Shown: positions 1 to 8,522 of the stretch, one piece after another
Layout of the letters: each line of letters starts with the position of its first letter
Numbering within the stretch: the first letter of the stretch is position 1
Source: Pseudomonas coleopterorum
GTDB lineage: Bacteria > Pseudomonadota > Gammaproteobacteria > Pseudomonadales > Pseudomonadaceae
Assembly (NCBI RefSeq): GCF_900105555.1
Contig: NZ_FNTZ01000001.1
Location: 1,860,001-1,924,000 of the forward strand
Length of the DNA: 64,000 bases
Reading direction: 5' to 3'
Translations under genes and position numbers: made by a program
Notes under the pieces: model-generated
What the model saw: only the letters and a program-made list of their open reading frames with translations
Database searches by the model: none
What the model was told of the DNA's origin: nothing

Positions 1-627
1 ATCAACGACGACAAGGAATACGACGCCACCAGCGTCAGCGGTACCTGGTTCCATCGCCTGGGCGGCAGCACCCGCGCCCTGGTTCAACTGGACCACGTCG
101 ACTACGACTACCTGGACTTCGACCGCCGTAACAGCAAGGGCAACCGCGTGCTGTTCGGTATCGACCGTGACGTCACCGCCAAGCTCAGCGGTACCGCCCG
201 CGCCGGTTACGAGCGCAAGGATTTCGAAAGCTCGCAGAGCAACGACTACGGCAGCGGCACTTGGGAAGTGGGCATGGACTACAAGCCACGCACCTATTCC
301 ACCATCTCGGTGAACATGCGCCGCGCCTTCGACGAAGGCGACGACGGTGCCAACACCGTGCACGTGACCAGCAGCCGCCTGGGCTGGCGCCACAGCTGGT
401 CGTCGTTCTTCGCCACCGACGTCAACTATCGCCACGCACAGCGCGAGTACCTGGGCACGGGCGGTCGCGACGACACCCAGAACGCCGCAGGTGCCGAGAT
501 CATCTACACCGCCAGCCGTTGGGCCGAGGTTTCCCTGGGCTACAACCGCGTGGACAACAACTCGAACGTGGACAGCGAAGACTACGTTCGCAACATCTAC
601 CTGCTCAGCCTCAAGCTGTCCCTGTGA
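1..627 (+). CDS. Outer-membrane beta-barrel protein of exopolysaccharide export (5' partial)
   Basis: The reading frame is open from the first base of the window to TGA at 625-627, so the N-terminus lies upstream. The visible 208 residues show alternating polar and aromatic strands typical of an outer-membrane barrel (for example YNRVDNNSNVDSEDYV and a final strand ending LLSLKLSL). This fits the BBP2/EpsL-type barrels found in exopolysaccharide operons. The next gene, 26 bases on, encodes a short export protein without its own outer-membrane helix. I infer that this barrel forms the outer-membrane exit for the polymer. Family assignment is by strand pattern and context, not by a diagnostic motif. 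Confidence 0.72.
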   Translation: MNDDKEYDATSVSGTWFHRLGGSTRALVQLDHVDYDYLDFDRRNSKGNRVLFGIDRDVTAKLSGTARAGYERKDFESSQSNDYGSGTWEVGMDYKPRTYSTISVNMRRAFDEGDDGANTVHVTSSRLGWRHSWSSFFATDVNYRHAQREYLGTGGRDDTQNAAGAEIIYTASRWAEVSLGYNRVDNNSNVDSEDYVRNIYLLSLKLSL

Positions 628-653
628 ACCTGACCCAAAGGGGAGAAGCCACC

Positions 654-1160
654 ATGTTCAAGCAAGCATTGATCGTCGTACTGGCACTGTTCAGCCTGGG
701 AGCCCAGGCCGATGCCTACAAACTCGCTTCGGGCGACGTCATCCGGGTCTCCGTCCTGGGTGAACCTGACCTGACCAACGAGGAAGTCCACCTCAACGAT
801 TCCGGGACCTTCTCGTACCCCTTTCTGGGCAACGTGAAAGCGCTCGGCAAGACCACAGACGAGATCGAGCGGGTCATCACCAAGGGCCTGAGCGGTGATT
901 ACCTCAAGGATCCGAAAGTGACCGTGAGCGTCGTCGAATACCGTCCTTTCTACATCGGCGGTGAAGTCAAGGCGCCGGGCGGGTATCCCTACAAGCCGGG
1001 CCTGACCATGGACCGCGCCATCGCTCTGGCGGGCGGTCTGACCGAGCGTGCTTCGGTCAACCGCATCAACATCAACCGCGGCGGCAGCGCCAAGCCGGCC
1101 CAGTTGGCAACACCGGTAGAACCGGGCGACACCATCACTATTGATCAGGGGTTCTTCTAA
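654..1160 (+). CDS. Polysaccharide biosynthesis/export protein (short OPX/Wza-like)
   Basis: A 168-residue periplasmic protein. The ATG at 654 follows a GGGAGAAG ribosome site and opens a signal peptide (MFKQALIVVLALF, then GAQA before the likely cleavage). No lipobox cysteine is present, unlike classic Wza. The Poly_export domain begins at YKLASGDVIRVSVLGEPDL, followed by one SLBB-type segment (YIGGEVKAPGGYPYKPGLT, about residues 102-120). It ends soon after, so the C-terminal amphipathic helix that forms the Wza outer-membrane pore is missing. The upstream barrel probably supplies the pore. It is translated just ahead of the autokinase gene (1-base gap), implying a joint export complex. Confidence 0.88.
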   Translation: MFKQALIVVLALFSLGAQADAYKLASGDVIRVSVLGEPDLTNEEVHLNDSGTFSYPFLGNVKALGKTTDEIERVITKGLSGDYLKDPKVTVSVVEYRPFYIGGEVKAPGGYPYKPGLTMDRAIALAGGLTERASVNRININRGGSAKPAQLATPVEPGDTITIDQGFF

Positions 1161-1161
1161 G

Positions 1162-3384
1162 ATGAGCCAGATTGCCGTAAGAAACAGCCAGGGCATGGCC
1201 CCATGGCAGGCCTCGCCCGCGCCGGAAGATCGCGACGCACTGGACTCGCGTAAACTGTGGCGCACGCTGTGGCGTCGCCGCGGCATGATCCTCGGCGTCT
1301 TCGCCGTGGGCACTGCTGCCGCCGTGATCTACGCGCTGAACATGACGCCGACCTACCGCTCCGTTGCCACTTTGGTGATCGAGCCCAGTGGCAACCAGGT
1401 CATCACGTTCCAGCAGACGCCGGACCGTCCCGATCCCAACAGCGACTACCTGCAGACCCAGATGGGCCTGATCCAGAGCCGCGAAGTGGCCGAGCGCGCC
1501 GTGCGTGAGCTGGACCTGTCGCACCATGAAGAACTGGACCCACGGCAGAAGGCTTCGCGTCTGTCCAAGATCAAGGCGCAACTGTCCAACTGGCATGCCG
1601 ACTGGTTCCCGCAGAGCTGGCACCAGGAGCTGAACTACACCGACGAGCAGGCCTTCAACAGCGCGGTGATGGAATTGCGTCAGCGCACCAGCGTGACGGT
1701 CGTGGGCAAGAGCCATCTGGTCAGCATCGGCGTGACCATGGCCGACGCCGAAACCGGCGCGGCTACCGCCAACGCCCTGGCTCAGGGCTACCTCGCCAGC
1801 CGCCAGTCTTCGCAGCAGCAGGAGTCGCTGAACGCCAGCCGCTGGATGAACACCCGCATGGTGGAGCTGCGTACCCAACTGCAGCAGGCTGAAAGCAAGC
1901 TGCAGGCCTACCGCGATGGCCAGGGCCTGGTCGACGTCGGCGGCGTTGCCACCATCACCGCCAACGAGCTGGCTCGTACCAGCGATCGTCTGGTCGATGC
2001 GCGCCGTGAACGTGCCGATGCCCAGAGCCAGTACCGTCAGGTGCAGGGTCTGTTGGCCCGCGGCGGCAACCTGGACCTGTCCAGCGTGCCTGCGGTCATC
2101 AACAACCCGGTGATCCAGCAGTTCCAGGCCGTCGCCGCCACCGCCCAGGCGCGTGTCGACGAATACAGCCAGCGCTACGGCGACAAGCACCCGCAGATGG
2201 TTGCCGCCCGTTCGGAACTGCAAGCCGCCCAGGCCAGCCTGCGCAGCCAGGTGAGCCAGGTCGTCGCCGGCCTGCAGCACAACTATCAGTTGGCGCAGGA
2301 CAACGAGAACGCATTGCGCTCCTCGTTCAACAGCAACAAGCAGGAAATCCAGGACATCTCCCGCAAGGAGTTCGCCCTGCGTGAACTGCAGCGTGACGTC
2401 GACAGCAACCGCGATGTGTACAACACCTTCATGACCAAGCTGCGCGAAACCATGGCGACCGCCGACCTGGTCTCGGGCAATGCCCGCGTGGTCGATCCGG
2501 CCATCGCACCGCTGTTCCCGACCACGCCACGCAAGGCCATCCTGGTGGTCCTGGCTGCACTGCTGTCGCTGATTGCCGGTTGCGCCATTGCCCTGCTGCG
2601 TGAAGCCTGGAACAACAGCTTCAAGAACAGCGCCGACGTCGAACGCAATCTGCACCTGCCGGTGCTCAGCGTGGTGCCGATGCTCAAGCGCCGCAACCGT
2701 TCGCGCATCCATCGCCAGTTCGAGCGCAACGACGACGCGGCTTTCGCCGAAGCCGTACGGACCCTGCGCACCGGCGTGATGCTCAACGACGACGATGTCC
2801 GTCGCAAGACCCTGGTACTGACTTCGACCACGCCGGGCGAAGGCAAGACCACCCTGGCCATCAACCTGGCCGGTGCCATGGCTCGCGTCGAACGCGTGCT
2901 GCTGGTGGAAGCCGACCTGCGCCGTCCGAAAGTGGCCAGCAACCTGGGCCTGGACGCTCACCACATCGGCCTGGCGGAGTTGCTGGCCGGCAAGGCGGGC
3001 GTCGATGACTGCCTGCAGAGCATCGGTAGCCTGGACGTGATCTGCGCTGGTGAAATGCCCTACAACCCGCAGGAACTGCTGGCCAGCACGCGCATGCAGA
3101 CCTTCCTGGAGTGGGCACGTCACCGCTACGACCGCGTGATCCTCGACACCCCGGCTAGCCAGTCGGTGAGCGATGCGGCACTGCTGTGCGGCATGGCCGA
3201 TTCGGTGATCTACGTGATCAAGTCCGAGGCCACGAGCATGCCGCTGGTGCGCAAGAGCATCGGTCAGCTGTTGCAGACCGGCGCGCCGATCACCGGCGTG
3301 GTGCTCAACCAGGTCTCACGTCCGGAGCCCGGTCAGCGTCGCGACCACTACTACGATTACCTGCCGGCAGCCCCGGCCCAATAA
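1162..3384 (+). CDS. Polysaccharide co-polymerase / BY-type tyrosine autokinase (Wzc-like)
   Basis: A 740-residue inner-membrane protein controlling chain length and export of the exopolysaccharide. The N-terminal Wzz domain starts with a membrane segment at about 41-60 and carries a long periplasmic coiled-coil region. A second membrane segment lies at about 460-480. The cytoplasmic bacterial tyrosine kinase follows: Walker A with GEGKTT near 559, Walker A' LLVEADLRRP near 585, and Walker B VILDTPA near 660. The C-terminus RRDHYYDYLPAAPAQ is a tyrosine cluster, the usual autophosphorylation site. ATG at 1162 is preferred over the in-frame TTG at 1141, which lies inside the preceding gene. 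Confidence 0.93.
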   Translation: MSQIAVRNSQGMAPWQASPAPEDRDALDSRKLWRTLWRRRGMILGVFAVGTAAAVIYALNMTPTYRSVATLVIEPSGNQVITFQQTPDRPDPNSDYLQTQMGLIQSREVAERAVRELDLSHHEELDPRQKASRLSKIKAQLSNWHADWFPQSWHQELNYTDEQAFNSAVMELRQRTSVTVVGKSHLVSIGVTMADAETGAATANALAQGYLASRQSSQQQESLNASRWMNTRMVELRTQLQQAESKLQAYRDGQGLVDVGGVATITANELARTSDRLVDARRERADAQSQYRQVQGLLARGGNLDLSSVPAVINNPVIQQFQAVAATAQARVDEYSQRYGDKHPQMVAARSELQAAQASLRSQVSQVVAGLQHNYQLAQDNENALRSSFNSNKQEIQDISRKEFALRELQRDVDSNRDVYNTFMTKLRETMATADLVSGNARVVDPAIAPLFPTTPRKAILVVLAALLSLIAGCAIALLREAWNNSFKNSADVERNLHLPVLSVVPMLKRRNRSRIHRQFERNDDAAFAEAVRTLRTGVMLNDDDVRRKTLVLTSTTPGEGKTTLAINLAGAMARVERVLLVEADLRRPKVASNLGLDAHHIGLAELLAGKAGVDDCLQSIGSLDVICAGEMPYNPQELLASTRMQTFLEWARHRYDRVILDTPASQSVSDAALLCGMADSVIYVIKSEATSMPLVRKSIGQLLQTGAPITGVVLNQVSRPEPGQRRDHYYDYLPAAPAQ

Positions 3385-3498
3385 ACCTTTCCGACCTTGC
3401 AGCCGCGCCGCTCACCCCTTGGGGCGAGCAGTGCGCCCGGCTGGCCGCGTTACGGAAAATGCCAATCCACGCCGCATTTGTCTGCTGAGGAAACTTCC

Positions 3499-4893
3499 AT
3501 GATTGCGCCTCGCTTGCACCCGATGGTAAACCGCCGGGGCCTGACGTTCTGGACCATGTGGCTCGCGGGTGCCGCTCTGGCATGCGCGCTCACATTCAGT
3601 GTGCTCTACGCACACTTCAATGAATTCCCGCCGCAGTACCGCGTGCTGATGATGATCGGGGTGCTTGCCTCGGTTCCGGTCTACAGCTTCCTGCACGTCT
3701 ACCACAAGCGCCTGAACTACCTCAGCGGCCTGCTGCGCCTGCTCGGCGGCTGGCTGACCCTGGTCGCCGCGCTGGCCGTGGTCATCTACCTCAGCGGCAG
3801 CCCGCAGAGCCTGGCGCCAGGCATGGCCGTCAAGCTGATCATCTACGGCTTCCTGGCCCAGGCGGCGACGTTCATTCCCTTGCGCTTCCTGCTCAACCGC
3901 CATAACCAGCGGCTCAAGAACGAACGCAAGGCAGTGATCATCGGCGCTGGGGAACTGGCCGGCAAGCTGGCTCGTCAGCTCAAGCCGCGCGTTCCGGTGC
4001 TGGGCGTGATCGCACCCGACGCCGAAGTCGATGCCGACTGGGTGCCGGTGCCGGGTGTACCGCACCTGGGTGGTTTCGACGAACTGCGCGACATCGTCCA
4101 GCGCGAACAGGTGCGCCGGGTGTACATCGCCTTGCCACTGGATCGCATGGTGCAGATCGAATCGATCTACGTCGACCTGCTCGACCTGGCCGTGGACGTG
4201 GTCTGGGTGCCGGACTTCGGCAGCATGATGCTGCTCAACCAGTCGATCTCGCAGATCGAACAGTTCCCGGCCATCTACCTCAACGAAACCCCATTGAGTT
4301 CGCACCCGGCCGCCGCCATGGCCAAGGATCTGATCGACCGCAGCCTGGCACTGCTGGCGATCGTGGTCCTGGCACCGGTGCTGATCACCTGCGCGGTGGC
4401 GGTGAAGCTGTCCTCGCCGGGCCCGGTGTTCTTCCGCCAGGGGCGCGACGGTTGCAACGGCACCGTGATCCACGTCTTCAAGTTCCGCTCGATGCGCATG
4501 CACGACGACCAGGAAGTCAAGCAGGCCACCCGCAACGACTCGCGAGTGACCCGCGTGGGGGCATTCCTGCGTCGCTCGTCGCTGGACGAACTGCCACAAC
4601 TGATCAACGTGTTGCGTGGCGAAATGGCCCTGGTCGGTCCGCGTCCCCACGCGATCGCCCACAACCATTACTACTGCGACAAGCTGATGGCCTACATGGC
4701 GCGTCATCGCATCAAGCCGGGCATCACCGGTCTGGCCCAGGTCAGCGGTTTCCGTGGCGAAACCGACACGCTCGACAAGATGCAGGGGCGCCTGGAGCGT
4801 GACCTGGCCTATATCAATCACTGGTCGTTGTGGCTGGACATCAAGATCCTGATCAAGACCCCGTTCACCTTGTTCTCACGGAACATCTATTGA
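3499..4893 (+). CDS. Undecaprenyl-phosphate sugar phosphotransferase (WcaJ/PglC superfamily)
   Basis: A 464-residue membrane enzyme that should start repeat-unit synthesis by moving a sugar 1-phosphate from a UDP-sugar to undecaprenyl phosphate. About four N-terminal membrane segments are followed by a Rossmann-like domain (VIIGAGELAGKLARQL, near 146) and a further membrane helix near 280. The C-terminal bacterial sugar transferase domain holds the family signatures KFRSM, SLDELPQLINVLRGEM, LVGPRP and RHRIKPGITGLAQV. The ATG at 3499 follows GAGGAAAC; upstream in-frame starts lack a ribosome site. The sugar donor cannot be told from sequence alone. Confidence 0.92.
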   Translation: MIAPRLHPMVNRRGLTFWTMWLAGAALACALTFSVLYAHFNEFPPQYRVLMMIGVLASVPVYSFLHVYHKRLNYLSGLLRLLGGWLTLVAALAVVIYLSGSPQSLAPGMAVKLIIYGFLAQAATFIPLRFLLNRHNQRLKNERKAVIIGAGELAGKLARQLKPRVPVLGVIAPDAEVDADWVPVPGVPHLGGFDELRDIVQREQVRRVYIALPLDRMVQIESIYVDLLDLAVDVVWVPDFGSMMLLNQSISQIEQFPAIYLNETPLSSHPAAAMAKDLIDRSLALLAIVVLAPVLITCAVAVKLSSPGPVFFRQGRDGCNGTVIHVFKFRSMRMHDDQEVKQATRNDSRVTRVGAFLRRSSLDELPQLINVLRGEMALVGPRPHAIAHNHYYCDKLMAYMARHRIKPGITGLAQVSGFRGETDTLDKMQGRLERDLAYINHWSLWLDIKILIKTPFTLFSRNIY

Positions 4894-4907
4894 GCCCGGA
4901 GGCTGGG

Positions 4908-6266
4908 ATGGAACACGACTTGAGCCAGGGGCCGGCAGCGGCCCCCGGCCTGATCCAGCAACTGCGCCAGAACCGCATGGTGCGAAACCTGGCGACAGCG
5001 CTCGGCGGCTCGGCCGGCGCGCAGCTGATCAACCTGGCGCTGATCCCGGTGATCATGCGGATCTACGGCCCCGAAGCATTCGGGGTGGTGGGTACCTTCC
5101 TCAGCCTGACGATCATCCTGATTCCGGCCTGCAGCCTGACCTGGTCAATGGCCATCGTCCTGCCGCAACGCCATCGCGACGCCAGCGGCCTGGCCAAGCT
5201 GGCGACCGTGGTTGCCTTGCTGGTGTCGCTGCTGGTGGCGGTCGTGCTGTTGTTCTGGGGGCCGATGCTGGCCGAGCGCTGGAACCTGGAACTGCTCACG
5301 CCGTACCTGATGCTGCTGCCGCTGGTGATGTTCAGCTCGGCGGTCCTCGAAGTGCTCCAGCAGTGGCTGTATCGCCATGGCCGCTACCGCCTGACCGCCC
5401 GCGCGGCCACCAGCCATGCCCTGGTCTACAACGGCATGCGCAGTGTCGGCGGCCTGTTCAACAACAGCGCGACCATGCTGGTGGTCACCAGCGCGCTGTA
5501 CTACGTGGTGCACAGCCTGCTGATCCTGATCGGCATGGCCATGAGCAAGCCAGCGCCGGCCGACGCGACCGAGGCTGACGAGGCCCCGCGCAAGACCCTG
5601 CGCCAACTGGCCAGCGAATACCGCGACTTCCCCCTTTTCCGTGCCCCGCAGGTGTTGATCAACGCGCTGTCGGTGCACATGCCCACACTGGTATTGGCCT
5701 CGCTCTTCGGCGCCATACCGGCAGGCTATTTCGCCCTGTGCCTGCAAGTGCTGGCCATGCCCAGCAACTTCATCGGCAAAGCCATGGGCAGCGTTTTCTA
5801 CCCGCGCATCGCCGCTGCCGTGCACGCTCGTGAGGCGGTGGTCGGCCTGCTGCTCAAGGGCGTGGGCGCGATGACCGCGATCGGCGCGTCGGGCTTCCTG
5901 ATCCTGGTCATCGCCGGGCCGTGGCTGTTCACCCTGGCCTTCGGCGCCCAGTGGCACGAAGCGGGCGAATACGCGCGCTGGCTGGCCCTGGCGGAACTGG
6001 CCCGGTTCGCAGCGATGCCGTGCGAAGTCGCGATCCCGGCGTTGCGCCTGCAGGCCTACTTCCTGGGCTTCGAAGTCTTCGCCACCTCCTTGCGCTTCGG
6101 CGCCGTGGCCATCGGCGCCCTGTGGGGCGGCTCGGCCCTGGCGGTGGTGATCGCTATCGCGGCAGCAAACATTTTCATCTATCTGGCGATGATGTCGATC
6201 GTCGTATTCAAGGCGCGTGCCTGGCAGAACCGCCAGAGTGGCACTCTACAGGAGGCTCAAGCATGA
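4908..6266 (+). CDS. Lipid-linked oligosaccharide flippase (Wzx/MATE-like)
   Basis: A 452-residue polytopic membrane protein of the polysaccharide biosynthesis (Wzx) family, expected to flip the undecaprenyl-linked repeat unit to the periplasm. The start region LATALGGSAGAQLINLALIP is the typical first helix of this family, and about twelve hydrophobic stretches follow. ATG at 4908 has a GGAGG site six bases upstream. The gene overlaps the following glycosyltransferase by ATGA (6263-6266), which indicates translational coupling. Wzx proteins are weakly conserved, so the call rests on topology and position between the initiating transferase and the polymerase. Confidence 0.85.
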   Translation: MEHDLSQGPAAAPGLIQQLRQNRMVRNLATALGGSAGAQLINLALIPVIMRIYGPEAFGVVGTFLSLTIILIPACSLTWSMAIVLPQRHRDASGLAKLATVVALLVSLLVAVVLLFWGPMLAERWNLELLTPYLMLLPLVMFSSAVLEVLQQWLYRHGRYRLTARAATSHALVYNGMRSVGGLFNNSATMLVVTSALYYVVHSLLILIGMAMSKPAPADATEADEAPRKTLRQLASEYRDFPLFRAPQVLINALSVHMPTLVLASLFGAIPAGYFALCLQVLAMPSNFIGKAMGSVFYPRIAAAVHAREAVVGLLLKGVGAMTAIGASGFLILVIAGPWLFTLAFGAQWHEAGEYARWLALAELARFAAMPCEVAIPALRLQAYFLGFEVFATSLRFGAVAIGALWGGSALAVVIAIAAANIFIYLAMMSIVVFKARAWQNRQSGTLQEAQA

Positions 6267-7210
6267 CCCGATCCAACAACGACGTGTGCGCGATCATCCT
6301 CAACTGGAATGGCGCCGATACCACCATCGACTGCATCCGTGCCCTGGACGCCCATTGCCGCGTCCCGGTGGTGGTGATCGACAACGATTCCAAGGACGAC
6401 AGCGTGTCGCGCCTCAAGCAGTTTCTCAACGACTCGACCGGCCCGGACGTTCAGGTGATCGACGAGCGCGCAGCCGGCAGTTATGACACACCCCACGAGC
6501 GGGTGTTGATCATCAATGAAGGCAACCACGGCTACGCCGGCGGCAACAACGTGGGCATCGACTACGCCGTGCGCGCAGGGTATCGCTACATCTGGCTGCT
6601 CAACAACGACGTCACCGTCGAGTCCGGCGCTCTGGAAGCATTGCGGGACACGCTGGAACAGTCACCCAAATGCGGCTTTTCGGCCTCCGTGCTGGTGTAC
6701 TCCGATCGCCCCCAGGTGGTCCAGTGCGTCGGCGGCGGCACCCTGTTCCCCTGGCTGGGCAAGACCAAGCTGATGGGCAAGAACATGGACCGCGCGCAGT
6801 TGGCTACCGCCGGCTTGCCCGAGCCCGACTACCTGATGGGTGCGAGCCTGATGGTACGCCGCGAGGTGATCGAAGAGGTCGGCATGATGGACCACCGCTA
6901 CTTCATGTACTCCGAAGAAGTGGACTGGGAACGTCGTGCCGCCGCAGTGGGCTGGCACGGCCGCGTGGCCCTCAACAGCTTCGCTCGCCACGGCGACAGC
7001 GGCAGCACCAAAGGGCGCAGCCACATGTTTCATTATTACCGCAACCGTGCGGCGATCATGTACAACAAGCGCTTCCATTCGACCGCGTGCACCTTTGTCT
7101 CGGCGGTCGCCCTGGGCGCGATCACCGTATTGCAGAACCGCGGCAGTGCCAAGAACATCAAGTTCGGCATCAAGGGCATCACCGAGGGCTTGGCGTTCAA
7201 ATGGCGCTGA
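6263..7210 (+). CDS. Glycosyltransferase family 2 (rhamnosyltransferase-like)
   Basis: A 315-residue cytoplasmic GT-A enzyme. The N-terminal signature AIILNWNGADTTIDCI (residues 9-24) and the VVVIDNDSKDDS nucleotide-binding strand are typical of GT2, and NNDV near 115 matches the metal-binding position of this group. MDHRYFMYSEEVDWERRA matches the acceptor-side motif of WbbL-like rhamnosyltransferases. It probably adds one sugar to the lipid-linked repeat unit. The start ATG overlaps the flippase stop and is preceded by AGGAGG. Donor and acceptor are not determinable here. Confidence 0.88.
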   Translation: MTRSNNDVCAIILNWNGADTTIDCIRALDAHCRVPVVVIDNDSKDDSVSRLKQFLNDSTGPDVQVIDERAAGSYDTPHERVLIINEGNHGYAGGNNVGIDYAVRAGYRYIWLLNNDVTVESGALEALRDTLEQSPKCGFSASVLVYSDRPQVVQCVGGGTLFPWLGKTKLMGKNMDRAQLATAGLPEPDYLMGASLMVRREVIEEVGMMDHRYFMYSEEVDWERRAAAVGWHGRVALNSFARHGDSGSTKGRSHMFHYYRNRAAIMYNKRFHSTACTFVSAVALGAITVLQNRGSAKNIKFGIKGITEGLAFKWR

Positions 7211-7238
7211 GTGATCTATCGTCCACGAGGTAACGGAC

Positions 7239-8522
7239 ATGCTCCAGGCTTTGTTCAATCCACGCACGTTGCTGTGCCTGCTGGTGGTGGTCAACTCCGG
7301 CTTTCTTTTCCTGACCGACAACAAGCTGGCAGGCTTGCCATACCTGCGCGAGCTGTACCTGGCTGGCGTGGTTGGCGCGGCCGTGCTGCTGCTGGCCATG
7401 TGGCAACGCCCGTGGCAGTCGCGGGCCAGTATGTGGATCCTGTTCATGGGCGTGGCCCTGCCGGTGATGTCGGCACTGTTCTCCTGGTATCACTTCGAGC
7501 AGCCACTGTTCTACGGCCTGCTCGAAGAGCGCCGCAACTTCCTGTACCTGCTGTTCTTTCCGGCGTTGTACCTGATGCTCAAGGCGCAGCCGACCCAGGA
7601 GCAGCTCGAGCGCTGCTTCCTGATCGGCGGACTGGCGTGTGTGGCGGTCGGCTTTCTCTACTACTTCAAGATCGTCCCGGAAAACGCTGCGGTCGCCTTC
7701 AACGTCGACGAGAAGGACTACGGCCTCAACCCGCTGCGTCCGGACCGCTTCAGCATCGGCGGCTCCTATGTCTCGTTGTGCGCCATGATGCTGATGTACC
7801 GCCTGCGCCGCCGTATCGAGCTGGTACCGGTGCTGTTGCTGGGCCTGTTCGCCGCCTACCTGTGGCTGGTGTTGCAGACGCGTAACACCATGCTGGTGTG
7901 GACCCTGGCCGCGTTGTGGATCTTCCGCGCGCACCTGCATGTGCTGGTCAAACTGGGCCTGGCGATCATCGTCGTGGGCGGGGTCGCCTACATGGTGATG
8001 CCAGCGCCGTTCGAAGCTCAGTACGAGCGGCTGATGGCCCTGGTGCAGGAAGCGACCGAGCCGGGTGGGGTGCGTGCCGATACCACCGCGATCATCCTGC
8101 GCGATACGGCCGCGAACTGGTACGTGGGGATGGGCGCACTGTCGCTGCAGTGGCAGGGTGGTTTCTCGCGCCTGTACAGCTCTTACTTCTACCTGTCCGA
8201 CGTGGGTGTGCTGGGCGTGATGTACCGCTACGGCTTCATCATGCCGCTGATCATTCTGGTGTATTTCGTCGGATTCTGGAGAATCAGTCGCCAGTGCCGG
8301 AACAAAGGTGACCTGCTTGCTGCCTTTGTTCTCGACATGTGCTTCAACCTGATCAATCTGTTCCTGTCGCCGGCCATGATGTATGACGGCAACATCGCAG
8401 CGCTCGCGGTTGCGGCATTCGTGTATTACGGGCAGGTGAGGGTGCCGGCTTCGCAACCGGCCGATCGTCCGCTGGGACGACCGGCCGATACTGCGGGCCT
8501 GGCAGTTACGTCGGGCCGATAG
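7239..8522 (+). CDS. O-antigen ligase/polymerase family membrane protein (Wzy-like)
   Basis: A 427-residue polytopic inner-membrane protein, with ten or more hydrophobic segments and a large periplasmic loop around residues 255-310. This arrangement matches the Wzy/WaaL (O-antigen ligase) family. In a locus that has a flippase and a co-polymerase, its likely job is to polymerise the repeat units in the periplasm. ATG at 7239 follows GAGG. The last 17 bases are shared with the 3' end of the convergent GH5 gene, so the two stop codons lie inside each other's coding ends. Confidence 0.82.
   Translation: MLQALFNPRTLLCLLVVVNSGFLFLTDNKLAGLPYLRELYLAGVVGAAVLLLAMWQRPWQSRASMWILFMGVALPVMSALFSWYHFEQPLFYGLLEERRNFLYLLFFPALYLMLKAQPTQEQLERCFLIGGLACVAVGFLYYFKIVPENAAVAFNVDEKDYGLNPLRPDRFSIGGSYVSLCAMMLMYRLRRRIELVPVLLLGLFAAYLWLVLQTRNTMLVWTLAALWIFRAHLHVLVKLGLAIIVVGGVAYMVMPAPFEAQYERLMALVQEATEPGGVRADTTAIILRDTAANWYVGMGALSLQWQGGFSRLYSSYFYLSDVGVLGVMYRYGFIMPLIILVYFVGFWRISRQCRNKGDLLAAFVLDMCFNLINLFLSPAMMYDGNIAALAVAAFVYYGQVRVPASQPADRPLGRPADTAGLAVTSGR

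Noticed and set aside
1138..3123. 661-codon open frame on the minus strand across the autokinase gene
   Set aside because: Shadow frame from GC-rich codon bias; composition is His/Gln/Val-rich without any domain, and the plus-strand gene is clear.
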